Source of the DNA: a virus
Strand: one strand, 5' to 3'
Virus record (IMG/VR): IMGVR_UViG_3300008108_008089
Span: 1 to 58,729 of that record
DNA: 58,729 bases
In this document: positions 32,422 through 40,082 of the stretch, piece after piece
Layout of the letters: every line of letters begins with the position of its first letter
Numbering within the stretch: position 1 is the first letter of the stretch
The notes under the pieces: model-generated
Databases searched by the model: none
Seen by the model: the letters and a program-made list of their open reading frames with translations, nothing else
What the model was told of the DNA's origin: nothing
Program-made: the position numbers and the translations under genes

Positions 32422-34191
32422 ATGGCACACATAAAGATTTCTGCCACTAGAGCAGAGTCCACTCCGAAAGAGTGGTTAGGCGTAGGCGCACAGATAGGCG
32501 AACTTGTAAATACTTGGTCTGATAGGTCAGACCTAATCGCTTATGTAGGTGAAGGTGCAGGTGGTAGCGCACCAGCGTGTTACAACCCTGCGCTCGCAGA
32601 GGTTGAAGTAAATACAGAGATTGCGTTTGGCAAAGTAACAACTCCAATGATGGTTGGAGATTTACGCGAGCGCACTCAGCAGTATGAGTTTCCTAAAGCA
32701 ACAGGCGCAATACTTCACGAAGCGTTTCACGCAAAGTTTTCTATTTTTGACATACCAAAGGCTCACAAAGATTTAGAAAAAGATGAAGTTGAAGCTTTGA
32801 TGTTACTTGAAGAAGGTCGCATTGAAACTCAGGGTGTTTGGCACAAACCTGACTCTCTAAACTTTCTACGCTCTTGCGCGATGGAAATAGTTATCGCAGA
32901 TGCAAAAGAAATGGAAGCAAGCACTTCAACTACTCAAAGTTGCGCTAGTGCGATTGGTTTAGTGTTGGCTCGCGTTGATGCGGGCATCATAGATGCTGAT
33001 GAAGTTGCAGGTATCGAAAAGCAGGTTTTAGATTTCTTAGGTGAAGAAGTTGTTTCTAAGTTGCGAGAGATTTCTAAAACTTTCCGCGAAACTATTATTG
33101 ACTTCCCAACTCAGGGAGAAACTCTTCTCTATCCATTAGCAAAAGAGTGGGCGAAGATTATTCGCGATGTGAAAGAAGAGAAGGGCGAGAAAGATGAGCA
33201 GATGGCTCAGGCTTTCGCTCAGGCTCTTATGGAAGCATTAGAAGAGGCTTCAGATGAAATGTCAGTTTCAACAAGTATGGCGCTATCAGACCAACAAATG
33301 TCTGAGGAAATGGCAGAGGAAGCAAAAGCAAAAGCAGACCAAGCCAAAGAAGAAAATGACAACAAAGATGTGGCAAAAAAAGTTTTCAATAAATCCACAA
33401 CAGAAACAGGTGGAAACACAAACTCGACTCTTGTAGAAGTTCGTAAGCCAACTAGCGCAGAGCGCATCGCGGCAGTTACGATTTCTAAGATGCTAGAAAA
33501 AGCAAAGTATCGTGACAGAGATGCGACAGAGATTACTTCAATTATTCCTCCCGGAAGATTGCGCTCTCGCGCACTCGTCCAAAATGCCGCGATGAAGTCA
33601 CGCGGAATTGTGCAACAAACAGAAGCGTGGCGTCGCACAGTTCGTAAGCAGACAGAAGAAACAACTCTTACAGTTGGCGTGATGGTGGACATTTCAGGTT
33701 CTATGGGAGATGCGATGAAGCCAATGGCTACAACTGCGTGGGTTATGTCTGAAGCAACTCGCAGAGTTCAAGGAAGATGTGCGATGGTTTATTATGGTTC
33801 AGATGTTTTTCCTACCTTGAAGGCAGGACAACACCTTGAAGAAGTTCGTGTCTATTCTGCGAGCGACTCAACTGAAAAGTTTGACAAAGCATTTCGCGCA
33901 CTTGATGGCGCACTAAATCTTCTCAATGGAAGTGGCGCTCGCTTACTTGTAATTGTTTCAGATGGACAATACACACACGAAGAAAAAATAAAGGCTCGTC
34001 ATTGGACAAAGCGTTGCGCCGAGTCAGGCGTTGCGGTTCTATGGCTTCCTTTTGATGGCGGTCATTACGCCAAGTCTTTACTCGATAATAAATCGGGCGT
34101 GGTAATGTCAGGTGTGCTTGACCCTGTATCGGCTTCCGTAGAAATCGGAAGGACGGCAGAGCGAGTTCTAACAAATGTGGGAACGCGGTAG
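32422..34191 (+). CDS. vWA-domain protein with HExxH motif (MoxR partner)
   Basis: A 589-residue protein. Near the N-terminus, AILHEAFHAKF gives a zincin-type H99-E100-x-x-H103. The middle is helical and very charged (about 240-330). The C-terminus is a vWA domain with MIDAS D423-I-S425-G-S427 and later LVIVSDGQYTHEE. The layout resembles CobT/VWA-peptidase proteins that work with MoxR-type ATPases. It may remodel or cut a target protein in a metal- and ATP-dependent way; the target is unknown. Confidence 0.8.
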   Translation: MAHIKISATRAESTPKEWLGVGAQIGELVNTWSDRSDLIAYVGEGAGGSAPACYNPALAEVEVNTEIAFGKVTTPMMVGDLRERTQQYEFPKATGAILHEAFHAKFSIFDIPKAHKDLEKDEVEALMLLEEGRIETQGVWHKPDSLNFLRSCAMEIVIADAKEMEASTSTTQSCASAIGLVLARVDAGIIDADEVAGIEKQVLDFLGEEVVSKLREISKTFRETIIDFPTQGETLLYPLAKEWAKIIRDVKEEKGEKDEQMAQAFAQALMEALEEASDEMSVSTSMALSDQQMSEEMAEEAKAKADQAKEENDNKDVAKKVFNKSTTETGGNTNSTLVEVRKPTSAERIAAVTISKMLEKAKYRDRDATEITSIIPPGRLRSRALVQNAAMKSRGIVQQTEAWRRTVRKQTEETTLTVGVMVDISGSMGDAMKPMATTAWVMSEATRRVQGRCAMVYYGSDVFPTLKAGQHLEEVRVYSASDSTEKFDKAFRALDGALNLLNGSGARLLVIVSDGQYTHEEKIKARHWTKRCAESGVAVLWLPFDGGHYAKSLLDNKSGVVMSGVLDPVSASVEIGRTAERVLTNVGTR

Positions 34192-34268
34192 CAATACGGC
34201 GAACTCTCAACCTGAGTCTTGTTATGCGTCCTTCCAGCGCGTTGTCCAAACAAGATGAAGGTAAAAGT

Positions 34269-34298
34269 GGAAGCCCCGTCGGTCACGGCGGGGTTTCC
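34269..34298 (+). terminator. hairpin after the vWA gene
   Basis: GGAAGCCCCG pairs with CGGGGTTTCC (one mismatch), no T-run. It sits between the vWA stop and the next AACGACGAAAGG leader. Confidence 0.5.
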
Positions 34299-34324
34299 CA
34301 CCAAACGACGAAAGGCGGGTAAAA

Positions 34325-34777
34325 ATGGACGGCATACAACCACTACTTGACAATGTAGGTGCAACAGTTGAGTGGGATAGCGGTTTGCCGATGCACGAAG
34401 ATAAACGGGACGCGATGTTTTATTGCGACGGCAACTCTTCACGATTTGTGGCAGGGGTAAAAATAGCTGAGTTCTCGGTAGACATTTATTGCGACGGCAT
34501 CACCGATGTTCGTGATAGAACAAATGGCCAGCGTTATACATACGGCGGGGATTTAATAATGCACGACTACACGACGGACGAGTTGTTAAATCAGGCAACC
34601 GAAAGCGGTGACTTAGAGATTGTCAATAACAGTTGGTTCGATTTGTATTGTGATGGCGAGCATCTTGATACGGTGACGCACGATGTGTGGGACGCAATAC
34701 GGAGTGCTATTTCTTGGTTACAAGAAGAGAAGCAAAACGCACAAGCCATTGAAAATGTTGGCTTGGAGATGGTGTAA
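34325..34777 (+). CDS. hypothetical protein (150 aa)
   Basis: A soluble acidic 150-residue protein with three CDG motifs (FYCDGNSS, IYCDGITD, LYCDGEHL) in beta-strand surroundings, which suggests an internal repeat. Not recognised. The leader runs GGCGGGTAAAAATGG, the start ATG being formed by the GGGTAAAAA word plus TG. Confidence 0.6.
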   Translation: MDGIQPLLDNVGATVEWDSGLPMHEDKRDAMFYCDGNSSRFVAGVKIAEFSVDIYCDGITDVRDRTNGQRYTYGGDLIMHDYTTDELLNQATESGDLEIVNNSWFDLYCDGEHLDTVTHDVWDAIRSAISWLQEEKQNAQAIENVGLEMV

Positions 34778-34809
34778 CGGGTAAAAATAACGGGTAGGAG
34801 AAAACGACG

Positions 34810-35295
34810 ATGGCAAGAGTTATTCAGTTGATGTTGGTAGAAGCAGAAAGCGCAGAAGACGCAAAGCGGTCTGTTCTTGGTTTGCTTGAAGGTGATGGTT
34901 CGCCTACACCTGATTGGTCGGATTATCACGATGTAGTTGAGTTCTTCGACAAGGAAGAAGCGGTTCCCTACTCAACAACCATTGGCAAGATGATGTTTAA
35001 CGAGATGGTTGCAGAACGGGAAGCTGAACTGAAGAGGTATTACGACCGGGTAAAAAATTTCGATTTGAAAAAATCTGTTGAAAATTACGACCCGTTCAAG
35101 TCAGGTGGTTACACAGAAGATGACTTCCGTATCTATGAGATTAGAAAGATAGCCAGCATCTTGGAAGATAGATGGACTATGGATAGTGCCGTCTATGACC
35201 TAGAAACTTGGTCAGCAAATCTCAAAGCCTTTAGAGAGCGTTGCGAACTTGCCCCTGAGATGCAATACCTAGTTGCGGTGAGTTTCCACCACTAA
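34810..35295 (+). CDS. hypothetical protein (161 aa)
   Basis: A 161-residue protein (ARVIQLMLVEAESAEDAKRSVLGLLEGDGSPTPDWSDYHDVVEFFDKEEAVPYS). Looks like a conserved phage protein without known role. GGAG and AACGACG precede the ATG. Confidence 0.6.
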   Translation: MARVIQLMLVEAESAEDAKRSVLGLLEGDGSPTPDWSDYHDVVEFFDKEEAVPYSTTIGKMMFNEMVAEREAELKRYYDRVKNFDLKKSVENYDPFKSGGYTEDDFRIYEIRKIASILEDRWTMDSAVYDLETWSANLKAFRERCELAPEMQYLVAVSFHH

Positions 35296-35318
35296 GCGAC
35301 ACGCCCAGCAAAATGTGT

Positions 35319-35347
35319 TTGACAAGAGTGCAGGGAAGTGCAAGAAT
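35319..35347 (+). promoter_or_regulatory. promoter with GCAGGGAAGTG spacer element
   Basis: TTGACA (35319-35324), GCAGGGAAGTG in a 17-base spacer, AAGAAT (35342-35347), leader AACGACGAAAGGAG. Confidence 0.7.
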
Positions 35348-35372
35348 ACTTCCAACGACGAAAGGAGTAGAA

Positions 35373-35480
35373 ATGGCGAAAAAACCCGTCATTATTTACA
35401 TACATTGTTGGAGATGCGGAAGCCCGTTCTCCATCAAGGAAAGTGATTACACACATCACGCAGGGTGCGGTAAATGCTAA
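35373..35480 (+). CDS. zinc-ribbon mini-protein (35 aa)
   Basis: H11-C12-WRC15-G and H28-H29, C32-GKC35 give a compact zinc site. AAAGGAG precedes the ATG and the stop overlaps the next start (ATGCTAA). Function unknown. Confidence 0.6.
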   Translation: MAKKPVIIYIHCWRCGSPFSIKESDYTHHAGCGKC

Positions 35481-35626
35481 GCGTTTGCGTTAGATGCGGT
35501 TGGGAACTCCATCAAGACTTTGGGTGGGTAGATGCCTTTGGCGAACTCACTTGTTCAGATGGTATAGCCCATCAACCATCAAAAGTATCAAAACTTGTTA
35601 CCAAATCGTTACCAAAAAGTGCTTGA
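35474..35626 (+). CDS. zinc-binding mini-protein (50 aa)
   Basis: C5-VRC8-GWELH13 and later TC27-SDGIAH33. The ATG overlaps the end of the previous mini-gene by 7 bases. Basic C-terminus. Function unknown. Confidence 0.55.
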   Translation: MLSVCVRCGWELHQDFGWVDAFGELTCSDGIAHQPSKVSKLVTKSLPKSA

Positions 35627-35632
35627 CTTGAC

Positions 35633-35662
35633 TTGACAGATGTCAGGAAGGTCGTGTAATGT
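35633..35662 (+). promoter_or_regulatory. promoter with TCAGGAAGGTCG spacer element
   Basis: TTGACA (35633-35638), TCAGGAAGGT in the spacer, TAATGT (35657-35662). Confidence 0.65.
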
Positions 35663-35670
35663 TCTATCTA

Positions 35671-35712
35671 TCAGGGAAACCTGAGAACCTCTCTGAGGAA
35701 GTCTCTGAGAGA
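35671..35712 (+). promoter_or_regulatory. leader with three consecutive hairpins
   Basis: TCAGG-GAAA-CCTGA (35671-35684, GNRA loop), CCTC-TCT-GAGG (35688-35698) and TCTC-TGA-GAGA (35702-35712) follow the start site directly. Such a structured leader may stabilise or control the mRNA of the gene at 35741. Confidence 0.55.
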
Positions 35713-35740
35713 AATGACGAAATGAAAAGGAGTCTTAGTT

Positions 35741-36103
35741 ATGTCTAAGGCAACAGTTACAAAGACAGTAGCAACACCAGCAGTAGTAGAAGTAACAACC
35801 ACAGTTGAGACAAAAGCAAATGCCGTTTATCTCGACAAAGCAACCCAGATTGTGATTGAGCAGTTCATTGAAAAGCGTGACCTCATTACAAAGATGGAAA
35901 AAGAAAAGAAGGAACTAGAGGCACAAATCAAGACTTATCTTGGTGAGGCTACACAGGGACTTCTACCAGATGGAACTCTCCGTCTTGAAGTATCACACCG
36001 CGAGCGTCGCGGTATTGACACCGAAGCCCTAAAGACCGCCTTTCCAGAGGCATACGAAGCAACACAAACCCTTAGCAAGTATGTGGTGCTAGTCGCTAAG
36101 TAA
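35741..36103 (+). CDS. coiled-coil hypothetical protein (120 aa)
   Basis: A 120-residue protein: Thr/Val-rich start, coiled coil LITKMEKEKKELEAQIKTYLGE, then LPDGTLRLEVSHRERRGIDTEALKTAFPEAYEA. The end resembles the C-terminal part found with YqaJ/RecB-like phage recombination proteins, but no nuclease motif is present. GGAG leader; terminator follows. Confidence 0.6.
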   Translation: MSKATVTKTVATPAVVEVTTTVETKANAVYLDKATQIVIEQFIEKRDLITKMEKEKKELEAQIKTYLGEATQGLLPDGTLRLEVSHRERRGIDTEALKTAFPEAYEATQTLSKYVVLVAK

Positions 36104-36120
36104 AAAGCAGTAACGAGAAG

Positions 36121-36150
36121 CCCCCGCAGAGATGCGGGGGTTTTTCTTTT
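36121..36150 (+). terminator. rho-independent terminator
   Basis: CCCCCGCA (36121-36128), loop GAGA, TGCGGGGG (36133-36140), then TTTTTCTTTT. Confidence 0.9.
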
Positions 36151-36288
36151 GTCCAGATGCGTGCGGAATTGCGGGGTAAAAATTCCGGGAGCTGAAGCAA
36201 AAAATCCAGGTCAGCAGCAAATTCCTGCACCAGGTGCGAATAACTTTTCAATGATGCACGGATTATTTGGTGACTTTCTTGCAAATGA

Positions 36289-36317
36289 TTGACAAAGATG
36301 CAGGAAGGTGTTAGATT
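36289..36317 (+). promoter_or_regulatory. promoter with GCAGGAAGGTG spacer element
   Basis: TTGACA (36289-36294), GCAGGAAGGTG, TAGATT (36312-36317), 17-base spacer; leader AACGACGAAAGGA. Confidence 0.8.
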
Positions 36318-36344
36318 ACTTCCAACAACGACGAAAGGATTGTT

Positions 36345-36563
36345 ATGGCAAAGCCAAGTGTTACCAAAGTAAAGAACTGGGAAGTTGTCTATGACAGCGA
36401 CTTAGTATCAGTTGCAGTTGGGACAGCAGAGTTTCACCAAGACTATTGGGCAGTTACAAACAAAGTAACAAAGAAAAAGAAGTATTACTACGGAGAGATG
36501 GCTTGGGCAGACTCCCGTCGTGAAGCAAGTGACATTGACTTCGGAGCGTGGAGTATTAACTAA
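36345..36563 (+). CDS. hypothetical protein (72 aa)
   Basis: A 72-residue beta-rich basic protein (VTKVKNWEVVYDSDLVSVAVGTAEFHQDYWAVTNKVTKKKKYYYGEMAW). Not recognised. It is a single-gene unit with its own promoter and terminator. Confidence 0.6.
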   Translation: MAKPSVTKVKNWEVVYDSDLVSVAVGTAEFHQDYWAVTNKVTKKKKYYYGEMAWADSRREASDIDFGAWSIN

Positions 36564-36578
36564 GCGTCGAAGAACAAG

Positions 36579-36610
36579 AACTCCCGTGTCGAAAGATGCG
36601 GGAGTTTTTC
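36579..36610 (+). terminator. rho-independent terminator
   Basis: AACTCCCG (36579-36586) pairs with CGGGAGTT (36599-36606), then TTTC TTTT. Confidence 0.75.
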
Positions 36611-36779
36611 TTTTGTTGGAAAGCTGCCGCTGCCGCTGGGGTAAAAATTTTTGATCGGCCCGGTTTATGTAATGGTGAACAACCAAACAACTTCACAATG
36701 ATGCACCTGCGGCGGAGATGGTGGGTGCGGTGGTGGTGGCGCTCGCAAAAGAAATGTTTGCGACACGCTAGAAATGAGT

Positions 36780-36808
36780 TTGACAAAGTTGCAGGTAAAT
36801 GAAATGAT
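36780..36808 (+). promoter_or_regulatory. promoter with GCAGGTAAATG spacer element
   Basis: TTGACA (36780-36785), GCAGGTAAATG, AATGAT (36803-36808). Transcription would start about 36815, at the foot of the structured leader. The stretch 36611-36779 has repeats but no gene. Confidence 0.65.
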
Positions 36809-36815
36809 TACTTTC

Positions 36816-36891
36816 ATACACGGAGTCCAGCAGTGGTCACCTGAACGACTTGAACTCTAGAGGGTCGGAAACAAGATGTTGCTCCGTGTAT
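36816..36891 (+). ncRNA. candidate structured leader RNA (76 nt)
   Basis: ATACACGGAG (36816-36825) pairs perfectly with CTCCGTGTAT (36882-36891). Inside are a GGTCACC dyad and a CGAC...GTCG helix with CTCTAGAG. The segment begins at the predicted start site and ends 28 bases before the ATG at 36920. It is not a tRNA: no T-arm or acceptor layout. It may be a regulatory leader or processed small RNA. Confidence 0.55.
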
Positions 36892-36919
36892 ACCTAAAAA
36901 TGACGAGAGGACAACTCAG

Positions 36920-37162
36920 ATGGCACAGATTGAATTAACTGAAAAAGAAGCAGAACTATCTGCGATGGGTATGGCACTACTGCTTACCTTTATGCAAGAA
37001 CAACTCAACAAGCATAAAAATCATAAAGATTACTCAATGGATAAGTTGTTTGCGTTAATGGAAATGTATGCAACAACAGGTGATTTGTGGGTGCGGTATC
37101 AAATGACTACAGGACTCACAAGAGAAGAGATTTCTCAATATATCTCAGAGCAGGAAGGATAA
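36920..37162 (+). CDS. hypothetical helical protein (80 aa)
   Basis: An 80-residue helical protein (IELTEKEAELSAMGMALLLTFMQEQLNKHKNHKDYSM). Not recognised. First gene behind the structured leader; GAGAGGA before the ATG. Confidence 0.6.
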   Translation: MAQIELTEKEAELSAMGMALLLTFMQEQLNKHKNHKDYSMDKLFALMEMYATTGDLWVRYQMTTGLTREEISQYISEQEG

Positions 37163-37164
37163 AA

Positions 37165-37452
37165 ATGGCGACAGTAAAAAAGCAGATTAGACCTGAAAAT
37201 GGTTTAGTAGCACCACTACCATCTAGTGCGGACAAGTTGGAGTTTATGAATTCTACTTATCCAATAGGTTTTGGTTTCTCTGAAAAAGGAAATCTACTTA
37301 TGTTTGTTCACGACCACCCAGTTGAGGGCGAAGCACCAGTTGTTCTAGAACACCTTATTGCACCGAGAGAGTTGCAAAAAATTATTGAAGCAGCACAAGA
37401 CACTTTAGATAATCTGGGTCGTCACTTGATGGGTGTAAAGCCCCGTGGGTAG
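37165..37452 (+). CDS. hypothetical protein (95 aa)
   Basis: A 95-residue protein with YPIGFGFSEKGNLLMFVHDHPVEGEAPVVLEHLIAPRELQKI. Not recognised. Starts 2 bases after the previous stop with GGAAGGA; overlaps the next GTG by 8 bases. Confidence 0.6.
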   Translation: MATVKKQIRPENGLVAPLPSSADKLEFMNSTYPIGFGFSEKGNLLMFVHDHPVEGEAPVVLEHLIAPRELQKIIEAAQDTLDNLGRHLMGVKPRG

Positions 37453-37678
37453 AAGATTTAAGAAAGTAGATGAAATAGATTTACAAATACTTTCGGATTT
37501 AGAAGTGTTCTATAAAGAGTTTTCTATCTCAAAAAAGAGAGTAGATAGACTAATGAACTCTGCTCTAAAAAATAAAATACCTTGCAAATATATATCTGAA
37601 GTTACGGGACTTTCTCTCTACACAGTAAAAAATCTTGCGGAGAAGAAAAGAAAAGCTGAAGGGTTAAAAACAAAATGA
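37445..37678 (+). CDS. HTH-type small protein (77 aa)
   Basis: A 77-residue basic protein whose second half (RVDRLMNSALKNKIPCKYISEVTGLSLYTVKNLAEKKRK) has the spacing of a helix-turn-helix. Probably a DNA-binding regulator. GTG start overlapping the previous gene; stop overlaps the next ATG (ATGA). Confidence 0.6.
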   Translation: MGRRFKKVDEIDLQILSDLEVFYKEFSISKKRVDRLMNSALKNKIPCKYISEVTGLSLYTVKNLAEKKRKAEGLKTK

Positions 37679-37869
37679 CAAATAAAAAAGATGCGGTAGA
37701 GCAAAACTTTGCGTTTGTAATAAAACTTTCTGGAATTGTTTCTGCTAAAAATGAGGCAGAAGCAAATAAAAAAATAAACTCGCACCTAGACGACCTAGGG
37801 GCAATAGACTCCGATAAACACGACCTGCATTGGCCTGATGTTTCTTGGGAAATGGAGTATGCACTATGA
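37675..37869 (+). CDS. hypothetical protein (64 aa)
   Basis: A 64-residue small alpha/beta protein (FAFVIKLSGIVSAKNEAEANKKINSHLDDLGAI) similar in layout to the small domain at 28567. Not recognised. ATGA overlaps on both sides. Confidence 0.55.
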   Translation: MTNKKDAVEQNFAFVIKLSGIVSAKNEAEANKKINSHLDDLGAIDSDKHDLHWPDVSWEMEYAL

Positions 37870-38168
37870 GCAAGGAAGTAGAAGAACTAGAAGAACTAGA
37901 AGAAGAAGATAGCGAGTTTCTAACTGCGGGGTTAGTTGGCGAGTATCTTGAACAAGAGTTTGATGAGAACGAAATTGTTTCTTACAATATCTACAGTAAA
38001 TCAGATGTTGAGTCAGACCTTGGTGTTGAAATCACAGACGAACAATGGATAAAGTTCCTTAGACTCTGGGAGAACGATGAAGTCCTCAATGAAGTCCGTG
38101 CGCAAGTGTGGCTAGAAGCAGTGGATACTATTCGTGAAGAACTCGGAATAGAAGAAGAAGAAGAGTGA
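37866..38168 (+). CDS. very acidic hypothetical protein (100 aa)
   Basis: A 100-residue Glu-rich protein (EVEELEELEEEDSEF...IEEEEE). Could be a DNA mimic; no family known. Its ATG overlaps the previous stop. Confidence 0.55.
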   Translation: MSKEVEELEELEEEDSEFLTAGLVGEYLEQEFDENEIVSYNIYSKSDVESDLGVEITDEQWIKFLRLWENDEVLNEVRAQVWLEAVDTIREELGIEEEEE

Positions 38169-38178
38169 AGGGGTAAAA

Positions 38179-38355
38179 ATGTCGGCAACTGAAGACAGAA
38201 AACACTTACGGGATATGTCTATCCAAGAGTTAGAAAAGATTATTTGCGAAGAGTGCAAAGAACCTGAGAAGACACTAGACCAATACTTGTGTCCGAACTG
38301 CTCCAAAGATGATGACAGACTCTGTGTTGATTGTTGCGGTTGTTACGATGACTGA
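38179..38355 (+). CDS. zinc-ribbon mini-protein (58 aa)
   Basis: C23-EEC26 and C38-PNC41, then DDDRLC49-VDC52-C53-GC55. It begins within GGGGTAAAAATG, so the dispersed word supplies the start context. It overlaps the next gene by 8 bases. Confidence 0.6.
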   Translation: MSATEDRKHLRDMSIQELEKIICEECKEPEKTLDQYLCPNCSKDDDRLCVDCCGCYDD

Positions 38356-38707
38356 ACCTTTTTATGGTTACCAAACTTGCGATGCGTGCGGTGTTCCCAA
38401 AGAGTGCCAGAGTCAAGAAGAAGTTGTTGATAATGGCATCGCATTTAATTTTCAAGAGTTAGGTTACTACGGGGGTTTCATAGACAATGCTCCAGCGATG
38501 GGGGATAAAAATCTGGAGTGGAACCTATGTCACGAGTGCATACTTAAGATGTTACAAACTTTCCCGATGCTTGCGGCTAAGTTACCGAGAGGTCTTCACC
38601 CAACTGACGATAAAACCAAGCCCTGCTGTGATTGGGCTTGGAAGCACGAAGGAGATGCTATGACAGGAAGAACTTACTTTGCTGATGGTTTGGGGGGCTG
38701 GAAATAA
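38348..38707 (+). CDS. zinc-binding hypothetical protein (119 aa)
   Basis: A 119-residue protein with TCDACGVPKEC, NLCHECILKML and CCDWAWKHEGD. The first pair looks like a rubredoxin-type knuckle. Not recognised. Its last base is shared with the next ATG. Confidence 0.6.
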   Translation: MTEPFYGYQTCDACGVPKECQSQEEVVDNGIAFNFQELGYYGGFIDNAPAMGDKNLEWNLCHECILKMLQTFPMLAAKLPRGLHPTDDKTKPCCDWAWKHEGDAMTGRTYFADGLGGWK

Positions 38708-38925
38708 TGAGTGAGAGCATAGACAAGATAAATCTTTCGCGGACAGTTTTATTTGTGGGTGACTACTTCAGCCTGATGACCACAGTTGTCCTTGAGGAGA
38801 GCAAGCGTGCGGAAGGCGAAGATGATGATGATTTCGCTATTCGCTTGGCAAAACAGTTTATGTTGGGCTACTACGGGTGGGACTTAGAGGCAGTAGCCAA
38901 TGAGATTGGGATTGTCGAGGAGTGA
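38707..38925 (+). CDS. hypothetical protein (72 aa)
   Basis: An acidic helical 72-residue protein (DYFSLMTTVVLEESKRAEGEDDDDFAIRLAKQFMLGYYGWDLEAVANEIG). Not recognised. TAATGA overlap with the previous gene. Confidence 0.55.
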   Translation: MSESIDKINLSRTVLFVGDYFSLMTTVVLEESKRAEGEDDDDFAIRLAKQFMLGYYGWDLEAVANEIGIVEE

Positions 38926-38967
38926 GCTCCTGAAGGAAATCAGGGTAAAAATTTTGTTTTATTCTAG

Positions 38968-38992
38968 AGCTCCAGCACACGCAGCTGGAGCT
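38968..38992 (+). terminator. hairpin without T-run
   Basis: AGCTCCAGC pairs with GCTGGAGCT (9 bp, loop 7). A GGGTAAAAA word lies just before and GCGCTCGC just after. Confidence 0.5.
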
Positions 38993-39121
38993 TCGCGCTC
39001 GCGGTGTGTTGATGAGGCGGGACTGCTACCCCCTGCCGCACCCTCCGCCCGCAACCCCTAGCGGGGGAGAGGTGTCGAGTCTTTTCCTATCACTTCCCTG
39101 TATGCGGTTTAGTATGTATCT

Positions 39122-39367
39122 ATGGCTGATGTAGAAATCCTTGACTCCTCTGTTCACCCAAACCCTGAAGGTGAGAGGTTTGTTGCTGCGTTGATTGACG
39201 ATGCTAATGATGGTCGCGTCAAGTTAGTAATTATGTTCGAAGAAGAAGGCTATACGGCTGTTCTTGATTTAGATACTTTAATAGAAGAAGAAGATATCTC
39301 TGCAAAAAAGCACACCCAAGATGGTGGAAGATACGACTTTCTACTTCGTGATTTGCTCTGGGAGTAG
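39122..39367 (+). CDS. acidic hypothetical protein (81 aa)
   Basis: An 81-residue acidic protein (VEILDSSVHPNPEGERFVAALIDDANDGRVKLVIMFEEEGYTAVLDLDTL). Not recognised. TAGTAT (39110-39115) six bases before the ATG and no ribosome-binding site: leaderless. Stop TAGTAATG is 2 bases from the next start. Confidence 0.6.
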   Translation: MADVEILDSSVHPNPEGERFVAALIDDANDGRVKLVIMFEEEGYTAVLDLDTLIEEEDISAKKHTQDGGRYDFLLRDLLWE

Positions 39368-39369
39368 TA

Positions 39370-39951
39370 ATGACAACGATGGTAGCAGTGCAAGGACCTA
39401 CTTGGGCAGTCGTTGGCTGCGACAGCCAAGTTACTGAAGACAATAAAATTTTTATCCTTCCTAAAGATAATCCGAAGATAATGAGAAATGGTCCTTTCTT
39501 GTTTGGTGCTGCGGGCGATATGCGTGCTATCAACTTACTTGCTTATCAGTTCAAGCCACCCGTTCCACCCGTGAACTGTTCTGGAAGCAGACTAGACAAA
39601 TTCGTTTCAAGTAAATTCATACCTGAGTTGAAATCATTGTTTGATGAAGTTCAATACGGGGAAAAGGGAAACCAAGAGTCAGAAATCCTCTGCGTTGTGC
39701 ACGGACGCATCTACGAGATTGGCTCTGGTTACGATTGGTGCCGTGACCAAAGCGGAATTTATGCGTTTGGTTCTGGAGGAGAATACGCTCTGGGTTCGCT
39801 GCATAGTCAGCTTGAGGGTAAAAAATTTACGCTAACTGCTGTGCGTGCTGCGGTTCGGCGCTCGCTAGAGGTTGCAACAAGGCTTGACCCTAATACTGGT
39901 GGTCAGTTGCTCATCTCTGTTCAGCAAGATGAGTGCCGTCAGCCAGGCTAA
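39370..39951 (+). CDS. proteasome beta-like Ntn hydrolase
   Basis: A 193-residue protein with MTTMVAVQGPTWAVVGCDSQVTEDNK, then PKIMRNGPFLFGAAGDMRAINLL and a late YAFGSGGEYALG. This is the HslV/20S-beta N-terminal nucleophile pattern: after Met removal a threonine (T2 or T3) would be the nucleophile, with D18 and a lysine in DNPKI. It may cut peptides or process phage proteins; no HslU partner is seen, though the MoxR ATPase is upstream. Confidence 0.75.
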   Translation: MTTMVAVQGPTWAVVGCDSQVTEDNKIFILPKDNPKIMRNGPFLFGAAGDMRAINLLAYQFKPPVPPVNCSGSRLDKFVSSKFIPELKSLFDEVQYGEKGNQESEILCVVHGRIYEIGSGYDWCRDQSGIYAFGSGGEYALGSLHSQLEGKKFTLTAVRAAVRRSLEVATRLDPNTGGQLLISVQQDECRQPG

Positions 39952-40082
39952 CCATCTACAAAAAGTTATTTGGAAGTTGAAAAGCCCCTCTCCGCCCTGA
40001 CCTCAAAAGTGTTAAGACAATTCGGACATTTTGACTGTGGTCTTTATCACAAAAAATTATTTCATTTTCCTGCCATTTCGAC

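Noticed and set aside
32447-34442. Several long frames opposite or out of phase with the vWA gene
   Set aside because: They mirror the codon pattern of the real gene, whose HExxH and MIDAS motifs are clear.
36816-36891. Possible tRNA because of 76-base length and closing helix
   Set aside because: The closing helix is 10 bp, there is no T-loop motif at the proper distance on either strand, and no anticodon arm of normal geometry.
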